Positions 17,287 through 27,048 are shown, counted from the first letter of the stretch. The stretch: 41,712 bases of DNA from Alteromonadaceae bacterium (GCA_002746115.1 NVXL01000002.1:81717-123428); one strand, 5' to 3'. The notes: a model not told the origin generated them from the sequence alone. Numbers and translations are program-made.

Positions 17287-17685
17287 ATGAACGACGATGG
17301 CCCAAATACTTTAATTAATTCTGATCTTCTTCAAACGATAGAAGGTAAATTCTCTCGCCTTGATTTGTTTTATCAGGGCAAGTCATACCGTGTCAGCTTG
17401 AAGGACTTACCTTTTTTTATCGGACGCGATCACACTACTTGTCACCTAATCGTGCAAAAAGATGTCGTGTCGCGAGTTCATTGTTTGGTTGACGTGAAAG
17501 ATAACCAAGTTGGTGTTATTGATAAAAGCACTAATGGCACTGTAGTCAAAATGGGTGATACTAATAGTGTGATTATCCGTGATGAGTTTTATCCCTTGAC
17601 GGGCAAAGGTTGCTTAACACTTGGTGAGCCTTTCAGCTCTGATATGTCGGATTTGATTTTATTTAAGGTGGTGGCGGGGGTTTAA
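17287..17685 (+). CDS. Small FHA-domain protein
   Basis: The 132 residues form little more than one FHA domain, which binds phosphothreonine peptides. The core motifs are IGRDHTTC (about 47-54), VSRVHC and STNGT, in order and with normal spacing. It has no signal peptide, membrane segment or second domain. The gene lies 114 bp downstream of purU with its own ATG. Its partner is unknown. It is the second FHA protein in the window, and no Ser/Thr kinase or phosphatase is nearby. Confidence 0.82.
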   Translation: MNDDGPNTLINSDLLQTIEGKFSRLDLFYQGKSYRVSLKDLPFFIGRDHTTCHLIVQKDVVSRVHCLVDVKDNQVGVIDKSTNGTVVKMGDTNSVIIRDEFYPLTGKGCLTLGEPFSSDMSDLILFKVVAGV

Positions 17686-17721
17686 GGCTTGTTCCTGCAA
17701 GGTAAGCTCAACGCAGCCCTA

Positions 17722-17749
17722 ATAAAACCAGCGCATGAATCTGCGCTGG
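17722..17749 (-). terminator. Terminator downstream of the GH3 gene
   Basis: CCAGCGCA and TGCGCTGG form a perfect 8-bp stem with a 6-nt loop. On the minus strand it runs into TTTTATT, as expected for a terminator of the beta-glucosidase gene. On the plus strand it could help end the FHA gene, but no T-run follows directly. Confidence 0.7.
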
Positions 17750-17794
17750 CTCGGCTTTATCTATTAGCTCTATCTCTGTTTATATCCCTATAAT

Positions 17795-17836
17795 ATTTCT
17801 ATTTCTATTTCTATTTCTATTTCTATTTCTATTTCT
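17795..17836. repeat. Hexanucleotide microsatellite, seven perfect copies
   Basis: ATTTCT is repeated seven times without a mismatch, followed by a partial copy. Its right end overlaps the stop codon of the minus-strand GH3 gene (17835-17837). Read in the GH3 frame it is TAG AAA TAG AAA and so on, so every unit offers another in-frame stop. Confidence 0.95.
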
Positions 17837-20390
17837 ATTGATATTGAAAGCTCTCACGCAGGCGAATATCACTGATTGAGGCTCCTAGCATAACTTCAAA
17901 CTCACCTGCTTCAGCAAGCCAGTTGTGGCTGTTAATATCCCAGAAAGATAGGTCGCGTTTTTTAATGGTCATACTGACGGTTTTACTTTCGCCGGGATCT
18001 AAGAATACCTTGTCAAAACCTTTGAGTTCCTTTTTAGGGCGAGGGACGCTGGCGATTTTATCATTGAGGTAAAGCTGTACTACCTCTGCGCCTGCGACTT
18101 TTCCTGTATTGGTAATCTTTGCGGTGACAGTTAAGGTGTCGTCGCCACTTATCCGGCTGTCGGATAGCTGGATATTGGCGTAGCTAAAAGTGGTATAGGA
18201 AAGCCCATGGCCGAAGGGGAACATGGGCTTAATGTTCTGCTTTTCGAGCCAGCGGTAGCCGATAAATACGCCGTCGGGGTAAGTGCTTTCTTCAAAGTGG
18301 TAGTCATCCAAAGCGATTGCGGAGGTGTCTTCAAGTTTTACTGGGAGGGTGATGGGCATTTTTCCGCCGGGATTAACGTCGCCAAATAAGACTTCGGCAA
18401 AGGCATTGCCCGCTTCCATACCGCCGTACCAACCCCAAACCAAAGTCTTGGCCTTATCGACCCACGGCATCTCGACAGCAGAACCTGCGACCATAAAGAT
18501 TACGGTATTGTCGTTTACTTCGAGTAGCTTTGAGATGATCTCATCTTGGCTATCAGGCAGTGTCATGTTCATGCGGTCAATGGCTTCGCGGTCTTCGTTG
18601 TGACTGAGGCCACCAAAATATAGGACTGCATCGGCGGCTTTTGCAGCGGCAAGGTATTTCTCTTCGCTGTCAAAGGGGTTGCCGGGAGCGTTCCAGCCGA
18701 GAGTAAGGCCGTCTTCCCCCTCGTAGTGCAGCTCAAACCAGTACTTTTGCTTGCCGTTTAAAGTGACATCGTGAGTGATAATGTCCTTGTTATGACTGTT
18801 GCGCTCGAAGATCATTTTACCGTTAATAAATACTTTAAATTTACCGATTGCGGCGATTTTAAGGGTATGTATTCCAGAGTCTGTTGGCGCTACTTCGGCG
18901 GTCAGCGTAACGTATTCCTTTTCGCCTTTCGCTGGTGAGTATTGGCTCGCCGGAATAGAGGCTGTCTTTATCTGCTCTTTATGCGAGGCGTCGCTATAAA
19001 ATAGTAGGTTCCAAGCGGGGGTTCCGGTCCAGTGGCGAGTTAAAATATAATCGCCAGCGATAGGGCTAATAGTACTGCTGCGCGCTCGCATCACGGTAAT
19101 ATCGACGTCGTCGCCCAAGTATTCTTTTAGCCCTTGTAGTGGGGTGATTTCGTATAGCGCTTTGATTTGGGATGAGCCGCCGCCACTCGCGTGCTTTTTG
19201 TCAGTGTTAGGCCCCATAACTAGAATATTCTTGAGTTTCTTTTTCTGTAGCGGAAGTAGTTGAGCGTCGTTTTTCAACAGTACAATGCCTTCGGAGGCTA
19301 TTTCTCGTGCAGCGGATTGATGTTTAGCGGTGTTGCGCTCACCAGCGAGGCGAGATTTATCCATCATGCCGATGCGAATTTGAACGCGAAGTATGCGTCG
19401 AACCTTATCATCAACCACTGATAGGGGGACTTTGCCGTCGTTGACCATATCTATGAGTGGCTGGGCTAAAAAGTAGTTGTTGTAGTCATCCTGCCCTGTA
19501 CCCATTTCGATGTCTAAGCCATTGACGGCGGCATCGTAGGTGTTGATATCTGAACCCCAGTCAGTGACGACCAAACCCTGGTAGCCCCATTCTCCTTTTA
19601 AAATATCCATGATGAGGTGCTTGCTCTGGTTGGCATTATCGCCGTAGTAGCTGTTGTAAGCGCCCATTATGGCGTAGACGCCGCCTTCTTTTACGGACTC
19701 TTCAAATGCGGGTAAGTAGAGCTCTCGCAAGGTGCGTTCATCGGGTTTTGCGTTGTGGCCTGCACGGTTTAGCTCTTGGGTATTAAGCGCATAGTGCTTA
19801 ACTGTGGCCGCAACATCGTTAGCTTGAATGGCTTTAATTTCGGCGACGCTAAGTTTGCCAGCGAGATAAGGGTCTTCGCCCATGTACTCGAAGTTGCGCC
19901 CATAAAGGGGTAGGCGGGCTAGGTTGATACCAGGGCCTAAGATCAGGTCTTTACCTCTGTGCCGGGCTTCGCTACCGAGCACATCGCCATGTAGGGTGGC
20001 CATTCGTCTATTCCAGCTAGCGGCGACACTGGTTAGGTGCGGTAGATAGGAGGAATGGTCATTTGTCCAGCCTGCGCCACTCCATCCGTGGCGATTTATT
20101 TCGTGACGCACTCCGTGGGGGCCATCTGACATCCACATTTCGTGAATGCCTAAGCGCTCAATTGAGGCAACGGAAAATTTGGTGTTACCGTGTAATAGAG
20201 AGACTTTTTCTTCGAGCGTCATTTGTGCAATTAACGCGTCGATCCGGCCTTCAATATTGGTCGTGCGCTGTTCTAGTGAGCGCTGATTTGATTCTGCATT
20301 GGAGGCGCTTGTATGTGGTTTTGTGTCTTTACTAGTACAGGCTGCTACCGAAAAAACAGCTAGCGCGAGTAGTAAATATTTGATTTTCAT
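17835..20390 (-). CDS. GH3 beta-glucosidase lipoprotein with PA14 insert
   Basis: This 851-aa enzyme probably removes terminal glucosyl (or similar) residues from oligosaccharides. The N-terminus is a lipoprotein signal with lipobox SVAAC (C18), so it should be membrane-anchored in the cell envelope. The GH3 N-domain (about 50-345) has KHY (198-200) and the nucleophile D277 in VVTDWGSD. The C-domain contains the acid/base region NEDREAIDR (E599 or E602). A PA14 module (about 445-570) interrupts the C-domain, as in a subset of GH3 enzymes where it shapes substrate choice. A fibronectin-like domain (about 765-845) closes it. No other carbohydrate gene adjoins, so the natural substrate is open. 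Confidence 0.93.
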   Translation of the reverse strand: MKIKYLLLALAVFSVAACTSKDTKPHTSASNAESNQRSLEQRTTNIEGRIDALIAQMTLEEKVSLLHGNTKFSVASIERLGIHEMWMSDGPHGVRHEINRHGWSGAGWTNDHSSYLPHLTSVAASWNRRMATLHGDVLGSEARHRGKDLILGPGINLARLPLYGRNFEYMGEDPYLAGKLSVAEIKAIQANDVAATVKHYALNTQELNRAGHNAKPDERTLRELYLPAFEESVKEGGVYAIMGAYNSYYGDNANQSKHLIMDILKGEWGYQGLVVTDWGSDINTYDAAVNGLDIEMGTGQDDYNNYFLAQPLIDMVNDGKVPLSVVDDKVRRILRVQIRIGMMDKSRLAGERNTAKHQSAAREIASEGIVLLKNDAQLLPLQKKKLKNILVMGPNTDKKHASGGGSSQIKALYEITPLQGLKEYLGDDVDITVMRARSSTISPIAGDYILTRHWTGTPAWNLLFYSDASHKEQIKTASIPASQYSPAKGEKEYVTLTAEVAPTDSGIHTLKIAAIGKFKVFINGKMIFERNSHNKDIITHDVTLNGKQKYWFELHYEGEDGLTLGWNAPGNPFDSEEKYLAAAKAADAVLYFGGLSHNEDREAIDRMNMTLPDSQDEIISKLLEVNDNTVIFMVAGSAVEMPWVDKAKTLVWGWYGGMEAGNAFAEVLFGDVNPGGKMPITLPVKLEDTSAIALDDYHFEESTYPDGVFIGYRWLEKQNIKPMFPFGHGLSYTTFSYANIQLSDSRISGDDTLTVTAKITNTGKVAGAEVVQLYLNDKIASVPRPKKELKGFDKVFLDPGESKTVSMTIKKRDLSFWDINSHNWLAEAGEFEVMLGASISDIRLRESFQYQ

Positions 20391-20666
20391 ACTGTTTTGA
20401 TCCGTTAAGCGAATAATTATGTTTTATATCTTAAGTTTAGTGATCCGTGCGTGAAATAAGATCGAATACATTGTATGACAATTCATTTGTGGGGTTTTAG
20501 CGTATTTAGGGCAAAAACCGACAGGGCGTGAGATTTATACGATCAAACCATACTTGCTTCACATTACAAATAACTTCGTCATGGTTTGCTGTTGCGCTAC
20601 TATAACGAACAGAAAAGACCATAAACTCCTCGTTTTAAAATAAACCCTTTTTGAATTGGAATCTTC

Positions 20667-22112
20667 ATGCATAGAGCTATTTTAGCTGCTTTTAAGCGCG
20701 TTGCACCCTCGGTCAGTGAGTGTGGCTATTGTGCCTTACGAATTGTTGAGAAAAACTCGGAAGTACTCTCCATGGCACGTGGTGTACTTCAGCCGTTAAC
20801 GCTTACGAGTGATTTCGGGTTAATGGTGAGTGTCTATCACTGTGGGAGTTTTGCTTATGCCGCGACATCGGATGTGAGTGAGGTTGGCATTGTTCAGGCG
20901 ATTGATCGGGCGCGGCACTGGGCTAGAAGCTGCGAAGGTTTAAGCGTGGACTATGGGGCGTTTTGCCCACCGCATCCAAACGGAGATTATGGTCGGGAAG
21001 TTCAGCAAAGTTGGGATGATATTGCTTTAAAAGAAAAGATTGAGGTGCTGCAAAGCCAGAGTGTACAGCTTAGTGGGCATGAAGATATTGTGAGTTGGCA
21101 GGCTTCACTTTGGCGAACGCAAACGATCTGCACATTTGCGACAAATGGTGGCGGTGAAGTTCGGCAGGTGGTTGAGCAGGTCTTTCCAAGCTTATCGGTA
21201 ACGGCGCATCGTCAAAGTGTAACTGTTACGCGCAGTTTGGGCTCCGCAGATGTTTCGCGGCAGGGCGGTTTTGAGACCTTGGCTGAGGTCGGGTATTTAG
21301 AGAAGGGCAGTCGCTTAAAAGAGGAATGCTTGGCCTTGCTAAGCGCTCCTAATTGCCCTTCGGGAAAAATGGATTTGGTGTTGATGCCAAATCAAATGAT
21401 GTTGCAGATCCATGAGTCCATTGGGCATCCTTTAGAGCTTGATCGTATTCTGGGAGATGAGCGAAATTATGCAGGCACCAGTTTTGTGGATTTATCTATG
21501 TTTGGTCAGTATCAATATGGCTCGCCTTTGTTGAATGTGAGCTTTGACCCAACTATTGGCCATGAACTCGCGTCCTACGCTTACGATGATGATGGTCAAA
21601 AGGCCGAAAAAGTCATGTTGATTGAAGGGGGTATTTTGAAGCAACCCTTGGGCGGCGCATATTCAGCGGCACGCGTGAATGGCTTGAGCGGCACCGCCAA
21701 TGCGCGTGCGTCTAGCTGGAACCGGCCAGCCTTAGATCGTATGGCGAATCTAAATGTGGAACCCGGTGAAGACAGCTTTGAGTCGATTATTGCTAACACT
21801 GAGCGAGGTATTCTGATGGATACCAATTGCTCTTGGTCGATTGATGATTCACGTAATAAATTTCAATTCGGGTGCGAGCTTGGCCGAGTGATTGAAGATG
21901 GCGAGTTAAAGGACTTGGTACGAAACCCGAATTATCGTGGTGTCTCTGAGACGTTTTGGCGAAACCTCAGTGCGGTAGGTAATGAGGATAGCTTTGAGGT
22001 TCTAGGCACGCCGTATTGTGGCAAAGCGGAGCCTAACCAAGTTATCACTGTCGGGCATGCGGCACCGGTTTGTAAATTTAACAAGGTTGATGTGTTCGGG
22101 GGTGAGCTATGA
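20667..22112 (+). CDS. TldD-like metallopeptidase subunit
   Basis: This 481-aa protein is of the TldD family, Zn peptidases that form a TldD/TldE heterodimer and cleave unfolded peptides (in E. coli, microcin B17 leader and CcdA). The HExxxH motif is H249-E250...H254 (HESIGHPLELD), and C451 in TPYCGKAEPNQ matches the third metal ligand near the C-terminus of TldD. The surrounding sequence (HPLELDR rather than HGLEGD) differs from E. coli TldD, so this is probably a separate clade and not the housekeeping copy. The stop overlaps the next start (ATGA), so the two are translationally coupled. No precursor peptide gene is visible in the 276 bp upstream. Confidence 0.88.
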   Translation: MHRAILAAFKRVAPSVSECGYCALRIVEKNSEVLSMARGVLQPLTLTSDFGLMVSVYHCGSFAYAATSDVSEVGIVQAIDRARHWARSCEGLSVDYGAFCPPHPNGDYGREVQQSWDDIALKEKIEVLQSQSVQLSGHEDIVSWQASLWRTQTICTFATNGGGEVRQVVEQVFPSLSVTAHRQSVTVTRSLGSADVSRQGGFETLAEVGYLEKGSRLKEECLALLSAPNCPSGKMDLVLMPNQMMLQIHESIGHPLELDRILGDERNYAGTSFVDLSMFGQYQYGSPLLNVSFDPTIGHELASYAYDDDGQKAEKVMLIEGGILKQPLGGAYSAARVNGLSGTANARASSWNRPALDRMANLNVEPGEDSFESIIANTERGILMDTNCSWSIDDSRNKFQFGCELGRVIEDGELKDLVRNPNYRGVSETFWRNLSAVGNEDSFEVLGTPYCGKAEPNQVITVGHAAPVCKFNKVDVFGGEL

Positions 22113-23467
22113 GTGCCGATACTGAGCAGTTAGCGATGAGGGATAGCTTTTATGCCTTGGTTGATTATGTACAGGCGCAACTGAAAAACGATGAATTTTT
22201 TATGGCTAATTTTTACGCGGAATCCTCGGACTTTGTGCGTATGAACCAGGCGCAAGTACGTCAGCCGGGTAGTGTTAGTCAGGCCGAGTTGGCTTTAACT
22301 TGGATTTGTAGCGGCGCCAGTGTGAACGGTACTGTTGCGATAAGTGGTGACGCTGCGTTGGATTGCGACAGGGTCGAGCGGCTCATTGTTCGTTTAAGGG
22401 CGAGTCTTACAGCATTTGAGCCTGACCCTTATCTTTTATACAGTGAAAATCGCCAAGACTCTGAACACTTTCAGGTGAACGCTTTACCCTCAAGTGATGA
22501 GTGTATTGATGCCATTACTAAGCGTGCGGCTGGTCTGGATTTTGTTGGGATATTTGCAAGTGGCAGTATGCATTTTGGTTTTGGAAATGCCTTAGGTCAG
22601 CGTAACTGGCACAGTACCAGTAACTTTAATCTTGATTGGAGCCTATATAGCAGCCACGACCCTGCAGTGAAAGACCGGGCGGTAAAGTGTAACTATGCCG
22701 GTCGACAATGGCAGTCGGAGGTTTTTGATGACAAAGTCCGGCAAGGGCTTGAACATCTTTCTCACCTTAAAAAACCAGTAAAGACGCTATCTCCAGGCGA
22801 GTACCGCGTATACCTTGCACCAGCAGCGGTGGATGAAATTATGAATCTGCTTGGTTGGGGTGGTTTTAGTCAGGCGAGTTGGATGACTAAAGCTTCTGCC
22901 TTGCAATTGTTAGGGGAGGGGAAGCGGTTTAGTCCTTTGGTGAATATTTCTGAGAATACCCAAGAGGGGGTTGCGCCGTTATTCCAGAGCTCCGGTTATA
23001 TCAAACCTGATAACGTTGGTCTTATTTCTCAGGGGCAAAAAGCAGAGCTGCTTTGCTCGCCTAGAACCGCGAAAGAATATGATGTGTTGCATAACGGCTC
23101 GGACTCAGAAACGCCGGAGGCTTTAGCGATGGAGGCTGGAGACTTAGCGGAAGCGGATGTGTTGGCGGCTTTGGGCACTGGGGTATACGTGAGTAATTTA
23201 TGGTATTTGAATTACTCTGATCGCGCTTCTGGGCGGGTTACTGGTATGACACGCTTTGCTTGCTTCTGGGTGGAAGACGGTAAAATTCAAGCCCCGATCA
23301 ATGTGATGCGCTTTGATGATTCTATTTTTAATATGTTTGGCGCCCGCCTTGAGCGTTTAGGGAATGTTGCGGAAATGTTCTATGACCCAAGTTCTTATGA
23401 GCGGCGTTCTGCGTCTTGTTCTCAAGTACCGGGTGCTCTCATTAGTGCTTTGAAAATGACCTTGTAA
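22109..23467 (+). CDS. TldE/PmbA-like partner subunit
   Basis: This 452-aa protein resembles the TldE (PmbA) half of the TldD/TldE heterodimeric protease. As in TldE it has no HExxxH, so it should be the non-catalytic subunit that completes the substrate cavity. Family-like stretches include LSPGEYRVYLAPAAVDEI in the middle and GVYVSNLWYLNYSDRASGRVTGM near the C-terminus (both shorter than the full conserved blocks). The ATG overlaps the tldD-like stop by 4 bp. The 3' end is only 4 bp from the convergent mshQ-like gene, so no separate terminator fits between them. Confidence 0.85.
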   Translation: MSADTEQLAMRDSFYALVDYVQAQLKNDEFFMANFYAESSDFVRMNQAQVRQPGSVSQAELALTWICSGASVNGTVAISGDAALDCDRVERLIVRLRASLTAFEPDPYLLYSENRQDSEHFQVNALPSSDECIDAITKRAAGLDFVGIFASGSMHFGFGNALGQRNWHSTSNFNLDWSLYSSHDPAVKDRAVKCNYAGRQWQSEVFDDKVRQGLEHLSHLKKPVKTLSPGEYRVYLAPAAVDEIMNLLGWGGFSQASWMTKASALQLLGEGKRFSPLVNISENTQEGVAPLFQSSGYIKPDNVGLISQGQKAELLCSPRTAKEYDVLHNGSDSETPEALAMEAGDLAEADVLAALGTGVYVSNLWYLNYSDRASGRVTGMTRFACFWVEDGKIQAPINVMRFDDSIFNMFGARLERLGNVAEMFYDPSSYERRSASCSQVPGALISALKMTL

Positions 23468-23471
23468 AAAG

Positions 23472-26400
23472 CTATTTTTCTCGCCAATAGATGATTCTGT
23501 CGTGGCCGCGAAAGTGGCCAAAATCTACTTCGGCACTGGGTAACGCGGTGTCGTCATTAAAATTGTTATTTCCGTCCCAATCAAATCGTAACCAAGCGTA
23601 ATTGGTGAGGTTGACGTCAATAGGGAAGTTGCCAGTATTGCCATTCCCAGGAGCTGAGAAGCTTAATCCAGCGTCGCCACCCACAAAGCTAATACTTGTT
23701 GCTGGGATAAGCGAGATAAAAGTCCCTGTGCTAGTGCCGCCGCCGACTGCAACGGTACGATTTGCATCGGTGCTTAAAGGGTTGGGTGGGTCATCAAAGC
23801 TAATGTCGGACGCAGCAATTACGGTGCAGCTATCACTGAGGTTATCAATGTATTCACTTACACCATCCCAATGTTGTGTGGTGAAAGGCACTGGGAGTAT
23901 GACTGTTTCTGGGCCGTGAGCATTGCCGATTTGTAAGCGACCAAAGCGGAATACGCTATCGAGAGTATCTATCTCGACACTGTCATTCCCGGCGATGCCG
24001 TCGACTTCTAAGTCGTAATCAGCTGTGGGGATGGTGACGCCATCATCGTCACTTGGTAGGAGCCCGAAACGCACATTTGCATAGGGGCCGTCGGGAGTTG
24101 CTATGCGGTTAAACTGTAAATTTGAATCGATAAGACCATAACCATAATCGACTGTCGTGTCGTTGTTGACGTCAATGGCCCAATCAATACTGTTGACACC
24201 TAGTAGAGTAATGCGACTGCTGAGATCCACGGCGCCATTGTTAACTGCGGACCAAACAAAAGTATCGCTTGCGTCAAGCTTGGCAAAGTCATCTCGGTAG
24301 TTACGAGTGAGGTTGTCAAAGCTGTTGAGTGCTGCAATGTACACTTCTGTTGAGAAATTCTGTCCCAAATAGCTGAAAGTGGTGCAAGCTTCGTTGACTT
24401 GGCTGTCAAAGACTAAAGCCCCAACAGTGACATCTTCCATAATGGCAAACTTATTGGGGTAAAAACGGCCTACGTAGCCGGAATCTCCGGTAATCGTGCG
24501 TACTTCACCAAGGTAGGTGGTAAGGCTCAAATTGGCGCTGATCTCGATAATACCTACTTCGGGGTAATACACTTGGTTGGTGCTAGCACTGTTATTAACG
24601 CCGCCGGAGAAGCCGTCGAGTATTCTGCCGTCAGCAATTGTGCCGTCCCCATCTTGTAGGCCTGGGTCAGTACCGGTAGTGGGTTGGTCTAGTTGGGATG
24701 TTAGTTGTACTGAGGCGGCGGGGGTTTCTTGCCCAAAGCTTGCGACAGTTGTGTTATCAGATAAGTCCGCATTACCGTTACCTGGGTCGTTGTCGGCGTG
24801 GTTGTCAGGCTGGCCGTCATCGTTACTGTCATCAATTGATGACCATGCAACAGGTCTGACGCTAACTGTAAAATTATTGCCTGCTGGCGTAAATATCGCG
24901 CCACTGCTATCGGCGGCGGCGGGGTTGGTGTTGACCTGCAGATCTAAACCGAAGGGGCGAACGACGAGGGTTGCTGAATTACCTAAAATGTCCTGATCAG
25001 AGAAGCCCAAGCCATCGTCTTTAAATGCGATTTGGTATTTGCCTACATCGCTACTGTCTAGTGAGAAGTCTGCGGAGCCGTTGATAAAGGGCAGGCTTAG
25101 GTTGATCAGTGCAGGCTCGCTATCCGCTAATGCTTGAGTTTCTGTTGCGCTAATAAGGCTTGGGGCTATGCCGCTGGGGTCGTCGACATCTCGGCTAATC
25201 CATGCTTTAACGTCTGCGGTATTGTAGTTGCTGGCTACTGCACAGTCGCTGTTTGGGTCACCGCTAATGGCGCGGCGCATCATTTGCACGCGAAAACTGT
25301 GGTCGCGGCCAGCGATCACGTCATTCGCGAGGCTATCAATATTTGTTATTACAAAAGCATTGTCGCTAAAGGTGGTGTTGTTGGATGTACCTGTGGCGCT
25401 ATCGACGGAATCACTTGCGTTAACGGTTAATGTTTCTGCATGTGTGTTGGCTAAATCTAACGACACGATTCCGTTGTCATTGTCATTGAACGCATAAGTG
25501 GCTACGCCGTCGTTATCATTGTCGGGGTTGGGCGTGAGAGTGCCGAGGCCGCTATTAACAGACCAGTTTCCGTGAGCCGTAGTGGTCGATAAGCTGACGA
25601 TACCGGTGTAGTCGTCAATGACGGCGCTACAGTCCATGTTGGCGCAAATACTTATTGTCATAGTGTTAGCTGCGCAAGTACTGGCGTTGGTGGCTAGGGA
25701 TAACTGTAGGTGGTCAACAGTGGTGCCTCCGCCACCGCTGCAAAAAGTATCGAAATTGCCTGCTGCGAGTGCCGTGGGATTGTATATCACTGTGGAGAAA
25801 GCCTGCATGGTGATGTTGGCGGCAGAGATACCGCCATTGATCTCGGCGCGCCAGAAGACGGTTGCCGTTCCTGAAGCGGAATAAAGAAAGCCGTTAAACT
25901 CGGCTCTAAAGTTCACATCGATACTGCCTGTGGCGTAAATAAGTAGATCTTCGGAGGCAAATTGCGCAGTGCTGGAATCACCCCCTAAATTGACATTGCC
26001 ATTCACAAATATCCTTACCGTTCCCGGGCTTGCCGGTATGATTTCTGCTCTTTGGCCAATCGATAAATTTCCATTGATCCAGTAGTCCCCGGGAGGCAGT
26101 GTTAGCTCGCTTCGCCACTCAGTAGTGAGGGTGTTTATGAAGTAGGTACCACTTTGGCTAAACGTGAGCTCGCTTTGGGAGTTAACGGTAATGTCGGTAT
26201 AGTCGCCAAGGGGGAATGTTGCAGCGGCAGCTGGCGCGACAACAATTGGCCCGTCGGCTCCAGTTCCAGTTTGAAAGGGCGGGCTTGTGCTTTCTGCCGC
26301 AACACCTGTAGCGGCGCAGGCGTTGCCGCTACAGGCGTTAAAAAAAGCAAAATCGACGAGATTGGGGGTGTCGAGGTTGGCATCCCCACCTTGAATGGAG

Positions 26401-26555
26401 GCGGCAAACAGTAGGGTGGTTAGACCCGCATCATCATTAACAGAGATACCGTCAGTGAATATTTCATCACATTGTTGAGCCGTTACAGTTTTTGCACTTA
26501 AGCAAAGTGCAAAGAGTGTGAAAAATAAGAATAACGGTGTTGCTCGATTCCCCAT
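23472..26555 (-). CDS. MshQ-like surface protein (DUF6701)
   Basis: This 1027-aa exported protein resembles MshQ, the large last protein of MSHA type IV pilus loci. It has a signal peptide (about 1-26, before QQCDEIF), an Asp/Asn/Thr-rich beta-type N-terminal half with repeated bag-like motifs (TYFINTLTTEWRSELTLPPG, then WRAEINGG), and a C-terminal DUF6701-type region (about 500-1027). It ends FRGHDRIIYWREK, a hallmark of MshQ proteins. Low lysine and high Asp fit an extracellular location. No mshA-P genes lie nearby, so it is an orphan copy. Whether it still serves a pilus or acts as a separate adhesin is unknown. Confidence 0.8.
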   Translation of the reverse strand: MGNRATPLFLFFTLFALCLSAKTVTAQQCDEIFTDGISVNDDAGLTTLLFAASIQGGDANLDTPNLVDFAFFNACSGNACAATGVAAESTSPPFQTGTGADGPIVVAPAAAATFPLGDYTDITVNSQSELTFSQSGTYFINTLTTEWRSELTLPPGDYWINGNLSIGQRAEIIPASPGTVRIFVNGNVNLGGDSSTAQFASEDLLIYATGSIDVNFRAEFNGFLYSASGTATVFWRAEINGGISAANITMQAFSTVIYNPTALAAGNFDTFCSGGGGTTVDHLQLSLATNASTCAANTMTISICANMDCSAVIDDYTGIVSLSTTTAHGNWSVNSGLGTLTPNPDNDNDGVATYAFNDNDNGIVSLDLANTHAETLTVNASDSVDSATGTSNNTTFSDNAFVITNIDSLANDVIAGRDHSFRVQMMRRAISGDPNSDCAVASNYNTADVKAWISRDVDDPSGIAPSLISATETQALADSEPALINLSLPFINGSADFSLDSSDVGKYQIAFKDDGLGFSDQDILGNSATLVVRPFGLDLQVNTNPAAADSSGAIFTPAGNNFTVSVRPVAWSSIDDSNDDGQPDNHADNDPGNGNADLSDNTTVASFGQETPAASVQLTSQLDQPTTGTDPGLQDGDGTIADGRILDGFSGGVNNSASTNQVYYPEVGIIEISANLSLTTYLGEVRTITGDSGYVGRFYPNKFAIMEDVTVGALVFDSQVNEACTTFSYLGQNFSTEVYIAALNSFDNLTRNYRDDFAKLDASDTFVWSAVNNGAVDLSSRITLLGVNSIDWAIDVNNDTTVDYGYGLIDSNLQFNRIATPDGPYANVRFGLLPSDDDGVTIPTADYDLEVDGIAGNDSVEIDTLDSVFRFGRLQIGNAHGPETVILPVPFTTQHWDGVSEYIDNLSDSCTVIAASDISFDDPPNPLSTDANRTVAVGGGTSTGTFISLIPATSISFVGGDAGLSFSAPGNGNTGNFPIDVNLTNYAWLRFDWDGNNNFNDDTALPSAEVDFGHFRGHDRIIYWREK

Positions 26556-26630
26556 AAAGCCTCGCGAGAATTACGGTGCTAATTCTCTAATTATAGGGTA
26601 CGAAGCCTTATCCGAAATTTTATTCGGGAC

Positions 26631-27014
26631 TTAAATTACCAATATACCGTCAATTTCGATCATTGCATCTTTAGGTAATTGCTTGACGCCAACGGCGGCA
26701 CGGGCAGGGTAGGGCTCTTGAATATACTTTGCCATGACTTCGTTCACTTTGGGAAAGTAGCTAAGATCAGTCAGAAAGATATTCAGTTTTACAAAGTCTT
26801 GCAGGTTGCCACCAGAGGCTTCGCACACTGCCGTAAGGTTTTTAAATACTTGCTCGGCTTGAGCAACAAAATCGCCTTCTACCATTGCCATGGTTTCTGG
26901 CACTAAAGGAATCTGACCGGATAGGTAAACGGTATTATCTATTTTGACTGCTTGGGAATAAGTGCCGATAGCGGCTGGAGCTTGATCAGTGACGATAATC
27001 GTTTTGTTTGGCAT
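26631..27014 (-). CDS. ridA: RidA family 2-iminobutanoate/2-iminopropanoate deaminase
   Basis: RidA hydrolyses reactive enamine/imine intermediates released by PLP enzymes such as threonine dehydratase, protecting other PLP enzymes. The 127-aa product has the standard length, the N-terminal IGTYSQAV and LSGQIPL motifs, and the essential R105 in [10 protein letters not shown]. It lies 34 bp after spoT on the same strand, the arrangement seen in pseudomonads, and is probably co-transcribed. Confidence 0.96.
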   Translation of the reverse strand: MPNKTIIVTDQAPAAIGTYSQAVKIDNTVYLSGQIPLVPETMAMVEGDFVAQAEQVFKNLTAVCEASGGNLQDFVKLNIFLTDLSYFPKVNEVMAKYIQEPYPARAAVGVKQLPKDAMIEIDGILVI

Positions 27015-27048
27015 GAAGAGGGCCTCTTGGTTAAGTGTACGTTTAGCG

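Noticed and set aside
20391-20666. Search for a small precursor peptide upstream of the TldD-like gene
   Set aside because: Only an 11-codon frame with no supporting features was found.
24577-26414. Several plus-strand frames inside the mshQ-like gene
   Set aside because: Antisense shadows of a long, low-complexity coding region; no homology seen.
26612-26627. Hairpin CCGAA/TTCGG after ridA
   Set aside because: Short stem without a T-run on the minus strand; too weak to call a terminator.
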